A stretch of DNA of 64,000 nt from Azohydromonas caseinilytica (lineage in GTDB: Bacteria; Pseudomonadota; Gammaproteobacteria; Burkholderiales; Burkholderiaceae_C): assembly GCF_012927045.1 (NCBI RefSeq), contig NZ_JABBFW010000011.1, positions 62,001 to 126,000 of the forward strand, written 5' to 3'. The notes under the pieces were generated by a model. It was given only the letters and a program-made list of their open reading frames with translations. It searched no databases and was not told where the DNA came from. Both the position numbers and the translations under genes were made by a program. Shown here in pieces: positions 22,036 through 30,169 of the stretch. How positions within the stretch are numbered: position 1 is the first letter of the stretch; each line of letters begins with the position of its first letter.

Positions 22036-22210
22036 CGGGGTCCTCCTGATGTGCGGCCGCAAGGCCTTCGCCATCGTTCGGCAACCCCCGTTCCCGCGCT
22101 GTCACATGGCGAACTTCTTGCTCAGTGACACTGCTTCGACGGCCCCCGCGCCGGGAAACGCCGCGGCGCCGGCGGCTCCGCCACCTGACCGCCACACAAG
22201 GAGGACTTCC

Positions 22211-22324
22211 ATGGATCTGGGATTGCAGGGCAAGCGCACTCTCGCAATGGAAGGCGCGCAGAAGGTCTGCGACGACCGCATGCCGGCGCGCTTGCATGGC
22301 GGCCTGGTGGGCGGCATCGCCTGA
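22211..22324 (+). CDS. 37-residue mini-ORF with a strong SD, resembling the start of a short-chain dehydrogenase
   Basis: ATG at 22211 follows an AAGGAGG ribosome-binding site 6 nt upstream, the best in this part of the window. The peptide begins MDLGLQGKRTLA, which is how many FabG-like short-chain dehydrogenases start (MDLGLKGKRALVTG), but it then diverges and stops after 37 residues. The stop lies 7 nt before the ATG of the glycosyltransferase, which has no ribosome-binding site of its own. It may be a leader peptide that couples translation of the operon, or a relic of a displaced dehydrogenase gene. No function is assigned. Confidence 0.45.
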   Translation: MDLGLQGKRTLAMEGAQKVCDDRMPARLHGGLVGGIA

Positions 22325-22331
22325 GCCCGGC

Positions 22332-23099
22332 ATGGCCCCCGCTGCGACACCGGATGCCGCCACCGCCGTGCCCGACTTCGACAGCCGCGTCAGCGTGGTG
22401 GTGGCCGTCAAGGACGAGGCCGACAACATCGCGCCGCTGATCGAGGAGATCCACGCCGCGCTCGACGGCGTGGCGGAGTTCGAGGTGGTCTACGTGGACG
22501 ACGGCAGCACCGACGCCACGCCGGCGCGGCTGGCCGAGGCGCAGCGGCGCTTTGCGCGCCTGCGCGTGCTGCGCCATCGCCGGGCCTGCGGCCAGAGCAC
22601 GGCGCTGGCCACCGGCATCCGCGCCGCGCGCCACCCCTGGATCGCCACGCTCGACGGCGACCGCCAGAACGACCCTGCCGACATTCTTGCCCTGCTGGCG
22701 CGGCTGGCGCCGGGGCAACGCGCGCCGCGGCTGGCGCTGATCGCCGGCTGGCGCACCACGCGCCACGACAGCGCGGTGCGCAAGCTGTCCTCGCGCATCG
22801 CCAACGCCGTGCGCGGCGGCCTGCTGGGCGACCGCACCCCCGACACCGGCTGCGGTTTGAAGGTCTTCCCGCGCGAGGTGTTCCTGCGCCTGCCCTTCTT
22901 CGACCACATGCACCGCTTCCTGCCGGCGCTGTTCCTGCGCGAGGGGCTGGAGATCGCCTCGGTGCCGGTGCGGCACCGCCCGCGCGTGGCCGGGCGCTCC
23001 AAGTACGGCATCGCCAACCGGCTGTGGGTCGGGCTGGTGGACCTGCTGGGCGTGCTGTGGCTGCAGCGGCGCATGAAGCTGCCGGAGACGCTGTCATGA
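22332..23099 (+). CDS. GT2 family glycosyltransferase (dolichyl-phosphate mannose synthase-like)
   Basis: A 255-residue GT-A fold enzyme. VSVVVAVKDEADNI opens the nucleotide-binding fold. VDDGSTD at 55-61 and DGDRQNDP at 108-115 give the metal/nucleotide aspartates, and the C-terminal RSKYGIANR is the usual acceptor-side loop. Proteins of this branch (ArnC, DPM1-like) put a sugar from UDP- or GDP-sugar onto undecaprenyl phosphate on the cytoplasmic face of the inner membrane. There is no obvious C-terminal pair of membrane helices, only one amphipathic stretch (VGLVDLLGVLWLQ). Its stop overlaps the next start by 4 nt (ATGA), so it is the first enzyme of a three-gene operon. Confidence 0.88.
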   Translation: MAPAATPDAATAVPDFDSRVSVVVAVKDEADNIAPLIEEIHAALDGVAEFEVVYVDDGSTDATPARLAEAQRRFARLRVLRHRRACGQSTALATGIRAARHPWIATLDGDRQNDPADILALLARLAPGQRAPRLALIAGWRTTRHDSAVRKLSSRIANAVRGGLLGDRTPDTGCGLKVFPREVFLRLPFFDHMHRFLPALFLREGLEIASVPVRHRPRVAGRSKYGIANRLWVGLVDLLGVLWLQRRMKLPETLS

Positions 23100-23428
23100 G
23101 CCTGTTTCAACACCCACTGCCCGAATGGCTGGTGCTGGCCTTCGGCTTCGGCGGCCAGGCGCTGTTCTCGGCGCGCTTCATCATCCAGTGGCTGGCCAGC
23201 GAGCGCGCCGGGCGCTCGGTCATGCCGGTGCTGTTCTGGCACTTCTCCATCGCCGGCGGCGCCACGCTCCTCCTCTACGCGCTCTACCGCCAGGACCCGG
23301 TGTTCATCCTCGGCCAGGGCCTGGGGCTGGCCATCTACCTGCGCAACCTGTGGCTGATCCGGCGCGAGCGCGAGCGGCATGCCCGGGCCGCCGGCGGCTC
23401 GGACAGCGGCATCGACGCCCGGCCATGA
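23096..23428 (+). CDS. Lipid A biosynthesis N-terminal domain (LAB_N) membrane protein
   Basis: A 110-residue protein with three membrane helices. SARFIIQWLASERAGRSV..P..FWHFSI is the hallmark of the LAB_N domain, and the C-terminal part ends in a basic tail. LAB_N proteins are often placed between a polyprenyl-phosphate sugar synthase and an ArnT-like transferase, and may act as a flippase component. It overlaps both neighbours by 4 nt, so the three are made together. The exact role of the family is not established. Confidence 0.88.
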   Translation: MSLFQHPLPEWLVLAFGFGGQALFSARFIIQWLASERAGRSVMPVLFWHFSIAGGATLLLYALYRQDPVFILGQGLGLAIYLRNLWLIRRERERHARAAGGSDSGIDARP

Positions 23429-25002
23429 AGGCCCCCGCCCCCGCCCGCCGTGATGCCGCGCTCTGCGCTTTCCTGCTGCTGCTGATCGTGGCCAGCGGCC
23501 TGGCGCGGCCGCTGCTGCCCATCGACGAGACGCGCTACGCCGCCGTGGCCTGGGAGATGTGGGCGCGCGGCGACTTCCTGGTGCCGCACCTCAACGGCGA
23601 GCCCTACCACCACAAGCCGCCGCTGCTGTTCTGGCTCATCCATGCCGGCTGGCTGCTGTTCGGGGTGCAGGAGTGGTGGCTGCGGCTGATCCCGCCGCTG
23701 TTCGCCGCCGGCACGCTGGCGCTGTGCGCGCTGCTGGCGCGCCGGCTGTGGCCCGATCGCCCGGCCGTGGCGGGCATGGCGCCGCTGATCCTGCTGGCCA
23801 ACGGGCTGTTCGCCTACTTCGCCAGCGCGCTGATGTTCGACGTGATGCTGAGCTTCTTCGTGGCGCTGGGCGTCTACGGGCTGGTGCGCGCCTGGCAGGA
23901 CGGCGGCGCGCGCGGCTTTGCGCTGCTGGCGCTGGGGCTGGGCGGCGCCTTCTACGCCAAGGGCCCGGTGGCGCTGGTGCACCTGCTGCCGCCGGCGCTG
24001 CTGGCGCCGTGGTGGATGCGCGAGCAACGCCCGGCGCGCTGGGGCCGCTGGTACGGCGGGACGGCGCTGGCGCTGCTGGGCGGGGCGGCGCTGATCCTGG
24101 CCTGGGCCATCCCGGCGGGCCTGGCCGGCGGCGCCGAATACCGCAACGCCATCTTCTGGGGCCAGAGCGCCGGGCGCATGGTGGAGAGCTTCGCGCACAA
24201 GGCGCCATGGTGGTTCTACGCCGCCTCGCTGCCGCTGATGCTCGCGCCCTGGCTGCTGTGGCCGCGCTGGTGGCGCGGCATGCGCGGCGCGGAGGTCGGC
24301 GACAGCGGCCAGCGCCTGGCGCTGGCGGGCCTGCTGGTGGCCTTCGTGGTCTTCTCCGCCATCAGCGGCAAGCGCTGGCAGTACTTGCTGCCGGAATACC
24401 TGTTCATCGCCCTGCTGATGGCGCGCGCGCTGGCGGACGCGCCGGCGCCGCGGCGCTGGTCGCTGGCCGTGCCGGCGCTGACGCTGGCGCTGCTGGGCGC
24501 GGCGGCCCTGGGTGCCGCGCCGCTGCTGGTGGCGCGGCTGGAGCTGCCGCATGCCGGCCCGGCCCTGGCCCTGGGCGGGCTGCTGGCCCTGGCCTGCGGC
24601 GCGGCGCTGCTGCTGCGCCGCCCGGCGGACGTGCGCGACGAGGTGCGCCGCATCGCCGCCGCCACGGTGGTGGCGACGAGCGCCCTGCTGGCCGGCGTGG
24701 TGCTGGCCATGCGCGAGCCCTACGACATGCACGAGGTGGCGGCCCGGCTGGCGCAGTTCGAGCGCGAGGGCCGGCCCGTGGCGCTGAACGTGGACAACCA
24801 CGGCCAGTGGGCCCTGGCCGGCCGGCTGCGCCGCCCGCTGCAGGAGCTGCCCACCGAGCAGATCCCGGCGTGGCTGGCGGCGCATCCGCAAGGGCGGGCG
24901 CTGTTCGTCTACCGCCGCGAGGAGCAGCTGCCGCCGGGGCTGCAGGTGGAATACACGCGCCCGTACCGCGGCGCGAAGCTGGCGATCCTGGCGCAGCCCT
25001 GA
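23425..25002 (+). CDS. ArnT/PMT-like membrane glycosyltransferase
   Basis: A 525-residue polytopic membrane enzyme of the GT39/GT83 (ArnT-like) type. The first periplasmic loop has the key LPIDETRYA segment with the catalytic Asp/Glu region, followed by PHLNGEPYHHKPPLLFW, the family signature. About eleven hydrophobic segments follow, and a soluble C-terminal domain begins near residue 430. These enzymes take a sugar from an undecaprenyl-phosphate carrier on the periplasmic side and add it to lipid A, another lipid or a protein. With the GT2 and LAB_N genes it forms a complete 'load, flip, transfer' set. The sugar and acceptor are unknown. Confidence 0.9.
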   Translation: MKAPAPARRDAALCAFLLLLIVASGLARPLLPIDETRYAAVAWEMWARGDFLVPHLNGEPYHHKPPLLFWLIHAGWLLFGVQEWWLRLIPPLFAAGTLALCALLARRLWPDRPAVAGMAPLILLANGLFAYFASALMFDVMLSFFVALGVYGLVRAWQDGGARGFALLALGLGGAFYAKGPVALVHLLPPALLAPWWMREQRPARWGRWYGGTALALLGGAALILAWAIPAGLAGGAEYRNAIFWGQSAGRMVESFAHKAPWWFYAASLPLMLAPWLLWPRWWRGMRGAEVGDSGQRLALAGLLVAFVVFSAISGKRWQYLLPEYLFIALLMARALADAPAPRRWSLAVPALTLALLGAAALGAAPLLVARLELPHAGPALALGGLLALACGAALLLRRPADVRDEVRRIAAATVVATSALLAGVVLAMREPYDMHEVAARLAQFEREGRPVALNVDNHGQWALAGRLRRPLQELPTEQIPAWLAAHPQGRALFVYRREEQLPPGLQVEYTRPYRGAKLAILAQP

Positions 25003-25299
25003 GGCGCCGTCCGGGGCGCCGATGCGTTCCGGTTTTCCCAGGTCCGCCTGATTCGAAAGCCCGAAACAAGCGGGCCAGACCATGCCCGTTTGAGAGGCCA
25101 GATTCAGATTGCGCCCTTGAATATCAGCAGCATGTCCCTTTCAAAAGGGATGGCGGCCTGAAGCGCCAGCCTTCAACAAGCACTTACCCACGCAGCACGG
25201 GGAATACTCAAGTCACTCCCGATCAACTGATGCCAAGGTCATTTGAATGTGAAATATCCGCCCCTCGTTCAGCGAGCACTCTCGTGAAAGGAGCGCGCC

Positions 25300-25980
25300 A
25301 TGTCGTCCGTGAAATTCCTGGCCCTGCTGGCGCTGGCTTTTTCAAGCGCGGCGCAAGCCGTCCCGTGGACCGACTGGCTCCAGGCCGACACGCTGGGCGC
25401 CAGCGACGGCAACCGCGTGGCCGGGCGGCTGGGCTCGGGGTCACGGGCCGTGGAGGTGCTGTACCGGGGGCCGACCAGCTTCGTGCAGCTCGAAGGCCGG
25501 GTCAGCACGGATTACTGGACGGAGTTCTCGCCGCGTCCCTACGGCGTGACCGGGCGCCCCACGGGCAGCGACCTGATCGCCATCAGCGGCGGCAGCGACG
25601 CGCGGCTGACGTTGAGCTTTTCCAGGCCGGTGCGCGACCCCTACCTGGCCATCGTCAGCCTGGGCCAGCCCGGGGCGGTGGTGCGCTATGAATTCGGGCA
25701 GACGCCCACCCTGGTCAGCTCCGGGGTCGGTTATTGGGGCGGCTGCGCCGACTGCCTGCGGGTCAACGGCAACACCATCGTCGGCCGCGAGGGCCATGGC
25801 GTGGTCCAGTTCCTCGGCACCTTCACGCAACTGAGCTGGACGGCGCCCGATTTCGAGTACTGGCACGGCTTCACCGTGGGCATGGTGCCCGAGCCCCATG
25901 CCCTGGCGCTGGCCGCCGCGGGACTGGCGGGGCTGCTGCTGTGGCGACGCCCCGACCGTACCCGGTTGCCGGAACCGTGA
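25300..25980 (+). CDS. PEP-CTERM sorted secreted protein with a possible disulfide loop
   Basis: A 226-residue protein with a signal peptide (KFLALLALAFSSAAQA) and a PEP-CTERM signal at the end (MVPEPHALAL with PEP at 197-199, a hydrophobic helix, then WRRPDR). The mature domain is beta-rich. YWGGCADCLRV holds two cysteines three residues apart, the only two in the mature chain, so a small disulfide loop is likely. The domain has no family I recognise. The start has an AAAGGAG site. A small dyad CGAG-CACT-CTCG (25273-25284) precedes it, recalling the longer palindrome before the PEP-CTERM gene at 17664. Preceding 297 bp: no other gene, two minor hairpins (25003-25020, 25135-25150). Confidence 0.85.
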   Translation: MSSVKFLALLALAFSSAAQAVPWTDWLQADTLGASDGNRVAGRLGSGSRAVEVLYRGPTSFVQLEGRVSTDYWTEFSPRPYGVTGRPTGSDLIAISGGSDARLTLSFSRPVRDPYLAIVSLGQPGAVVRYEFGQTPTLVSSGVGYWGGCADCLRVNGNTIVGREGHGVVQFLGTFTQLSWTAPDFEYWHGFTVGMVPEPHALALAAAGLAGLLLWRRPDRTRLPEP

Positions 25981-26081
25981 AATCCGGTTGATCTGGCACC
26001 GACTGCCCACCCCGCGCCGCCATCACAATTGGAAACAACTCGCCACACCTTCAAGAACAGGCGGGACAGGGGGAATGAAGC

Positions 26082-29000
26082 ATGGCGGAAGGCGACAGGC
26101 CGACGACGCGACAGGAGCGCGACAGGCCGGCAACGCGGCAGGACACGGTTCAGGGGCACGACCCCGGGCACGAGCACGGACATGCCGCGCCGGCCGCGAA
26201 GGCCCTGCCGGACGCGTCGTACAGCGCGGTCGTCCTGGCGGTGGCCACGGCAGTGGCGGCGCTGCTGCTGCAGCTGCTGGGCGCGCTGCTGCAGGTGCCG
26301 GGGGGCTGGGGCATCGAGGACCTGCTGGGCTGGCCCGACGCGCGCGGCTCCGGTGGCGCGCAGGGGCTGATCGGGCTGTGGTCGCAGACGGACCGCAGCC
26401 TGGTGGCCTGGCTGGTCCTGGGCCTGGACAGCGCGCTGTTCGTGCCGCTGTACGCGAGCCTGGGCCTGGCCGTGGCCATCGAGCTGGCCCGCGCCCTGGG
26501 CGGCGACGCGATCCCGGCGCAGCGCGAGGCGCGCGAGCGGCTGGTGCTGACGCTGCTGGTGCCGCCGGTGCTGCTGCTGATGCTGGTGGACCTGGCGGAG
26601 AACAGCCTGGGCCTGGCACGGCTGGGCAAGGCCGGGCCGGGGGTGGCCGTGGCCACGGCCGTGATCGCCCTGGCCGCCGTGCCGCTGCGCGGCCGGCTGC
26701 GCCTGCTGCTGGCGCGCCTGGGCCGCCGTGCCCTGCCCATCACCGGCGCCGCGGCGCTGCTGCTGGTCCTGGGCAACGGCTGGGCCGCTCCGGCCTGCAC
26801 GCCCTTCGGGCAGCGCGGCGTGAGCTGGATCTCCGCGCTGGGCTGCGGCGCGCATGGGCTCAAACCCTGGCTCTCGGCGCTGGCCGTGGCGTTGCCGGCC
26901 GTGGTGGGGCTGGTGTGGCTGTCCGGCCTGGCCATCCAGGCCGAGGTGGTGTCCGACCGCCGCCTGCCGGCCTTCAGCCGGCGTCGCAGCGACACGCCGC
27001 CGTCCCGCCACGACGAGCGCGTGCTGCTGCGCGCCGCGGTACGCGACATCGTGCTGCGCAGCCGCTACGTGCTGCTGGCGCTGGCGCTGCTGGGCGGGCT
27101 GCTGCTGAAGCTGGAGGCGCCGCGCGATGCGCTCTACGCGCTGGCGGCTTCGCCGCTGCGCGGCGGCGAGGCCGCGCCGGCGGAGCAGGCGCTGCGGGCG
27201 CTGGGCACGCTGGGCGCGTTCACGCTCACGGCCGCGGCGTTGTGGGCGCTGCTGCTGAGCTGCTGGATATGGACGCGCGGCGCCAGCGAGCTGCAACGCG
27301 CGCGCGGCGCCCTGACCTCGCTGCCCATCGCGCCGGGCCAGTATTTCGTGCGGCTGTGGACCGGGGTGCTGGCCTTCATGCCGGCCGTGCTGCTGGCGCT
27401 GCTGTGCACGCAGGTGCTGCGCGAGACGGCCATGGCGCAGTCCGGCGCCAGCGGCTCCATCTGGGCCTCGCCGGCGCCGCTGCTGCTGGTCTGCGGCCTG
27501 GGCGCGCTGGTGCTGGGCGTGATCTTCCTGGCGCGGCGCCCGCCCGATGCCGGGCTGGCCTACTACGACACGCTGACCTGGCCCGAGTGGGCGGCGCAGG
27601 CCGGGCTGCTGTCCTCGCCGGAGTCGCGCACGGCGCCGCGGCGCTGGCGGCTGCCCCGGCGCGTGGCGCCGCAGGCGCTGCTGCCGCTGCTGCTGGTGGG
27701 GCTGCTGCTGTGCCGGGCCATCGACCTGCTGCCGGCCGCGGAGCTGCTGTGGGAGCGCGATCGCATGCCCAGCCTCGGCCTGGCCGCGACGCTGCTGGCG
27801 GTGGCGCTGTGGCTGTCGGTCTTCGGCTGGCTGTCGCTGCTGGAGATCCACGGCTCGCGGCCCTGGATCGGGCTGCCGCTGCTGGCCCTGCTGGGCCTGG
27901 GCGTGCTGGGCTGGACCGGCCAGGACGGGGTCTGGCCCGCCATCACCCAGACCCGCACCGCCGCGGCCGGCGGGCTGCGCATGCTGGGCTTCACGGCGCT
28001 GCTGGGCAGCCTGCTGCTGCTGGCCCAGGCCGGCGGGTTGTGGCTGGCGCGCCGTCACGAGGCGCGCTCGTTGCGCACCGTGTACGCAGGACTGGGCCTG
28101 CTGGGGCTGATGGTGCTGGCGCTGCTGGTGCTGGGCGCGGCGGACTTCCTGGCCAGCACGCGCACGCCCGCGCGCCGCGAGGTGCTGGCGGCGGACCGGC
28201 GCCCGACGCTGGACACCGCCCTGGCGGAGTGGCTGCAGTCGCTGTGCGGCCCAGGGCCGGGCCGGGCCGCCGAGCGCGGCGATCCGCCGGCCGCGGAAGG
28301 AGAAGACGCATCGCCAGCGCCCGCGCCCCTCGTGCCCTGCCAGCCCGCGCTGCCGCTGGACGCGCAGGGCGCGCTGCGGGTGTACCTGGTCGCCAGCGAA
28401 GGCACCGGGCTGCGGGCGGCGGCGTGGACGGGCTTCGTGCTGCAGCACCTGGCGCAGCAGGACGAACAGCTGCTGCACCGCACCTTCGCCATCACCGGCG
28501 TGTCCGGCGGCGCGGTGGGGGCGGCGGCGCTGCGCGGCTGCCTGGCGGGCGGGCGGCTGGAGGAGGGCTGCCTGGAGCGCCTGGCGCACGCGGACCTGAT
28601 GTCGCCGCTGCTGGCGGCCGGGCTGTTCGAGGCCCCGCTGCAGGGGCTGCTGCCCTCGGCCGGCTGCGCGCTGCCGGGTTGCGGCTTCCTGTCCGGCACA
28701 GCTTGGTTCGAGCAGGCGCTGGAGGCCGGCAGCCCGGGGCTGCGCCAGGGGCTGATGGCCTCGCGCGGCTTGGCCGCCGCGCCGGGCGCGCACGTGCCCT
28801 ACCTGCTGCTGGGCGCGACCTGGCTGCGCACCGGCGAGCGCGCCATCGCCAGCGACCTGCGCATCGACTGGCGCCAGTTCCCCGGCGCCCGCGATCAGCT
28901 CGGCCTGACGGGCCGGGACCTGCCGCTGGGCAGCGTCGCGCACAACGCGGCACGCTCGGGGCCGCTGCTGGCGCCGGGCCTGCTGCGCGCGCCGCACGAG

Positions 29001-29705
29001 CGCTGCCTGGACCGCGCCTCCGCGGACGGCGCCGCGCCGCGCCCGGCCTCGGGCCGGCCGCAGCCCTGCGGCCTGCTGGCCGACGGCAGCGTGGCCGACC
29101 CGGGCGCGACGCAGACCAGCATCGACCTGCTGCAGGCGCTGGGCCAGTGCCTGGCCACGCAGTCCGGCGCGGCGGGCCAGGCGCTCTACCCGCGCTGCGC
29201 GGCGCTGGACGGCGCGCAGCGCGCCTGGCTGCGCGAGCGCCTGCTGCCGCAGCTGCTGGTGCTCCGCGACCACCCGCCACCGCCGGTGCTGATCGACGCG
29301 GCCTGCGCGCCGCTGGACCAGCGTCCGCCCACGGCCGCCGAGCTGGTGGCGCTGCAGCCCCGCGCCGCCTGCGGCACCGACGCCACCCAGCCCCTGCCCG
29401 GGCGCCCGCTGTGCCCGGGCCCGAACAGCGGCATGCCGGCACGCACCTGGCACCACGCCGAGGCGGAATCGGCGGAAGCCGCGCTGGCCCAGGCGCGCCA
29501 GGTGCAGGCCGTGAGCGCCCTGCGCGACGCGCTGGGCGGCCTGGCCCGCGCCAGCGCCGAGCCGCCCGTGCGCACGCTGGACCTCGCGCCCGAAGGCATC
29601 CGCTACGCCGCGGGCTGGCACCTGCCGGCACTGGCGGTGGAACGGATGTGGCAGCAGGCGCGCGGCTGCACGCAGGGGGCGTGGACGGCGGGACAGGCGC
29701 AGTGA
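26082..29705 (+). CDS. Very large multi-pass membrane protein with a C-terminal patatin-like lipase domain
   Basis: A 1207-residue protein. After a hydrophilic N-terminus, residues 45 to about 700 hold at least a dozen hydrophobic helices separated by short loops. The C-terminal 500 residues are soluble and look like a patatin. An oxyanion-type SEGTGLRAA precedes the nucleophile elbow ITGVSGGAVG (Ser808), and LLADGS (Asp1001) stands in the place of the catalytic Asp of the Ser-Asp dyad (usually DGG/A). Patatins hydrolyse phospholipid or other acyl esters. The fusion to such a long membrane region is uncommon, and its topology (lipase in cytoplasm or periplasm) is not clear. It stands alone, 101 bp after the PEP-CTERM gene. 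Cysteines are frequent in the lipase part (about 15), which slightly favours an oxidising compartment. Confidence 0.75.
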   Translation: MAEGDRPTTRQERDRPATRQDTVQGHDPGHEHGHAAPAAKALPDASYSAVVLAVATAVAALLLQLLGALLQVPGGWGIEDLLGWPDARGSGGAQGLIGLWSQTDRSLVAWLVLGLDSALFVPLYASLGLAVAIELARALGGDAIPAQREARERLVLTLLVPPVLLLMLVDLAENSLGLARLGKAGPGVAVATAVIALAAVPLRGRLRLLLARLGRRALPITGAAALLLVLGNGWAAPACTPFGQRGVSWISALGCGAHGLKPWLSALAVALPAVVGLVWLSGLAIQAEVVSDRRLPAFSRRRSDTPPSRHDERVLLRAAVRDIVLRSRYVLLALALLGGLLLKLEAPRDALYALAASPLRGGEAAPAEQALRALGTLGAFTLTAAALWALLLSCWIWTRGASELQRARGALTSLPIAPGQYFVRLWTGVLAFMPAVLLALLCTQVLRETAMAQSGASGSIWASPAPLLLVCGLGALVLGVIFLARRPPDAGLAYYDTLTWPEWAAQAGLLSSPESRTAPRRWRLPRRVAPQALLPLLLVGLLLCRAIDLLPAAELLWERDRMPSLGLAATLLAVALWLSVFGWLSLLEIHGSRPWIGLPLLALLGLGVLGWTGQDGVWPAITQTRTAAAGGLRMLGFTALLGSLLLLAQAGGLWLARRHEARSLRTVYAGLGLLGLMVLALLVLGAADFLASTRTPARREVLAADRRPTLDTALAEWLQSLCGPGPGRAAERGDPPAAEGEDASPAPAPLVPCQPALPLDAQGALRVYLVASEGTGLRAAAWTGFVLQHLAQQDEQLLHRTFAITGVSGGAVGAAALRGCLAGGRLEEGCLERLAHADLMSPLLAAGLFEAPLQGLLPSAGCALPGCGFLSGTAWFEQALEAGSPGLRQGLMASRGLAAAPGAHVPYLLLGATWLRTGERAIASDLRIDWRQFPGARDQLGLTGRDLPLGSVAHNAARSGPLLAPGLLRAPHERCLDRASADGAAPRPASGRPQPCGLLADGSVADPGATQTSIDLLQALGQCLATQSGAAGQALYPRCAALDGAQRAWLRERLLPQLLVLRDHPPPPVLIDAACAPLDQRPPTAAELVALQPRAACGTDATQPLPGRPLCPGPNSGMPARTWHHAEAESAEAALAQARQVQAVSALRDALGGLARASAEPPVRTLDLAPEGIRYAAGWHLPALAVERMWQQARGCTQGAWTAGQAQ

Positions 29706-29886
29706 GAGGAGCGGGGCGTCGGCGCTCGCGGACGCGGCCTGTGCGCCGTGTCGTCGGTGGCACCACCCCGGCGGCGCGCCCAGGCGATCCAGGATCGAGG
29801 CACGGCGCCGGCCACGCCCACAGTCGTGCCCCGGGTGCGCCCGTTGCCCGCGGCATCGGCTCAGGCATTCGCGACGGAGGTGCGGC

Positions 29887-30150
29887 ATGGGCGTGTCGGT
29901 GGAGGTGGACAGCGCCGGCGGCGAGGCCCGGCCCCGGGCCGTGAGCTTCGGGGCGCGGCGCGTGGAGGTGCAGGAGGTGCTGGACCGCTGGCACGGCCGG
30001 GACAAGACCTGGTGGAAGGTGGCGACGGCCGAGGGCGAGTACGTGCTCGTGCGCAACGAGATCAGCGGCGAGTGGGACCTGGCCGCGGTGGTGGCGCAGG
30101 CGCCCCGCGACGACGCCTGGCCGGCGCCGCGCAAGGGGCCGGCGCATTGA
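29887..30150 (+). CDS. DUF6504-like small protein
   Basis: An 87-residue protein. The core VQEVLDRWHGR..TWWKVATAEGEYVLVRNE followed by a GEWDLAAVV strand resembles the DUF6504 family, a small beta-barrel protein often encoded next to error-prone DNA polymerase (imuB/dnaE2) genes. No such genes are present here, so it is an isolated copy. The ATG has a GGAGG site 5 nt upstream. It ends 19 bp from the convergent kinase gene. Confidence 0.65.
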   Translation: MGVSVEVDSAGGEARPRAVSFGARRVEVQEVLDRWHGRDKTWWKVATAEGEYVLVRNEISGEWDLAAVVAQAPRDDAWPAPRKGPAH

Positions 30151-30169
30151 GCCGCGCGGCCTCAAGAGC

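Noticed and set aside
25731-30134. A very long open frame on the minus strand opposite the patatin gene
   Set aside because: The composition is Gln/Arg/Gly/His-rich without any domain pattern and it lies exactly antisense to a gene with clear motifs. High GC removes stops in this frame.
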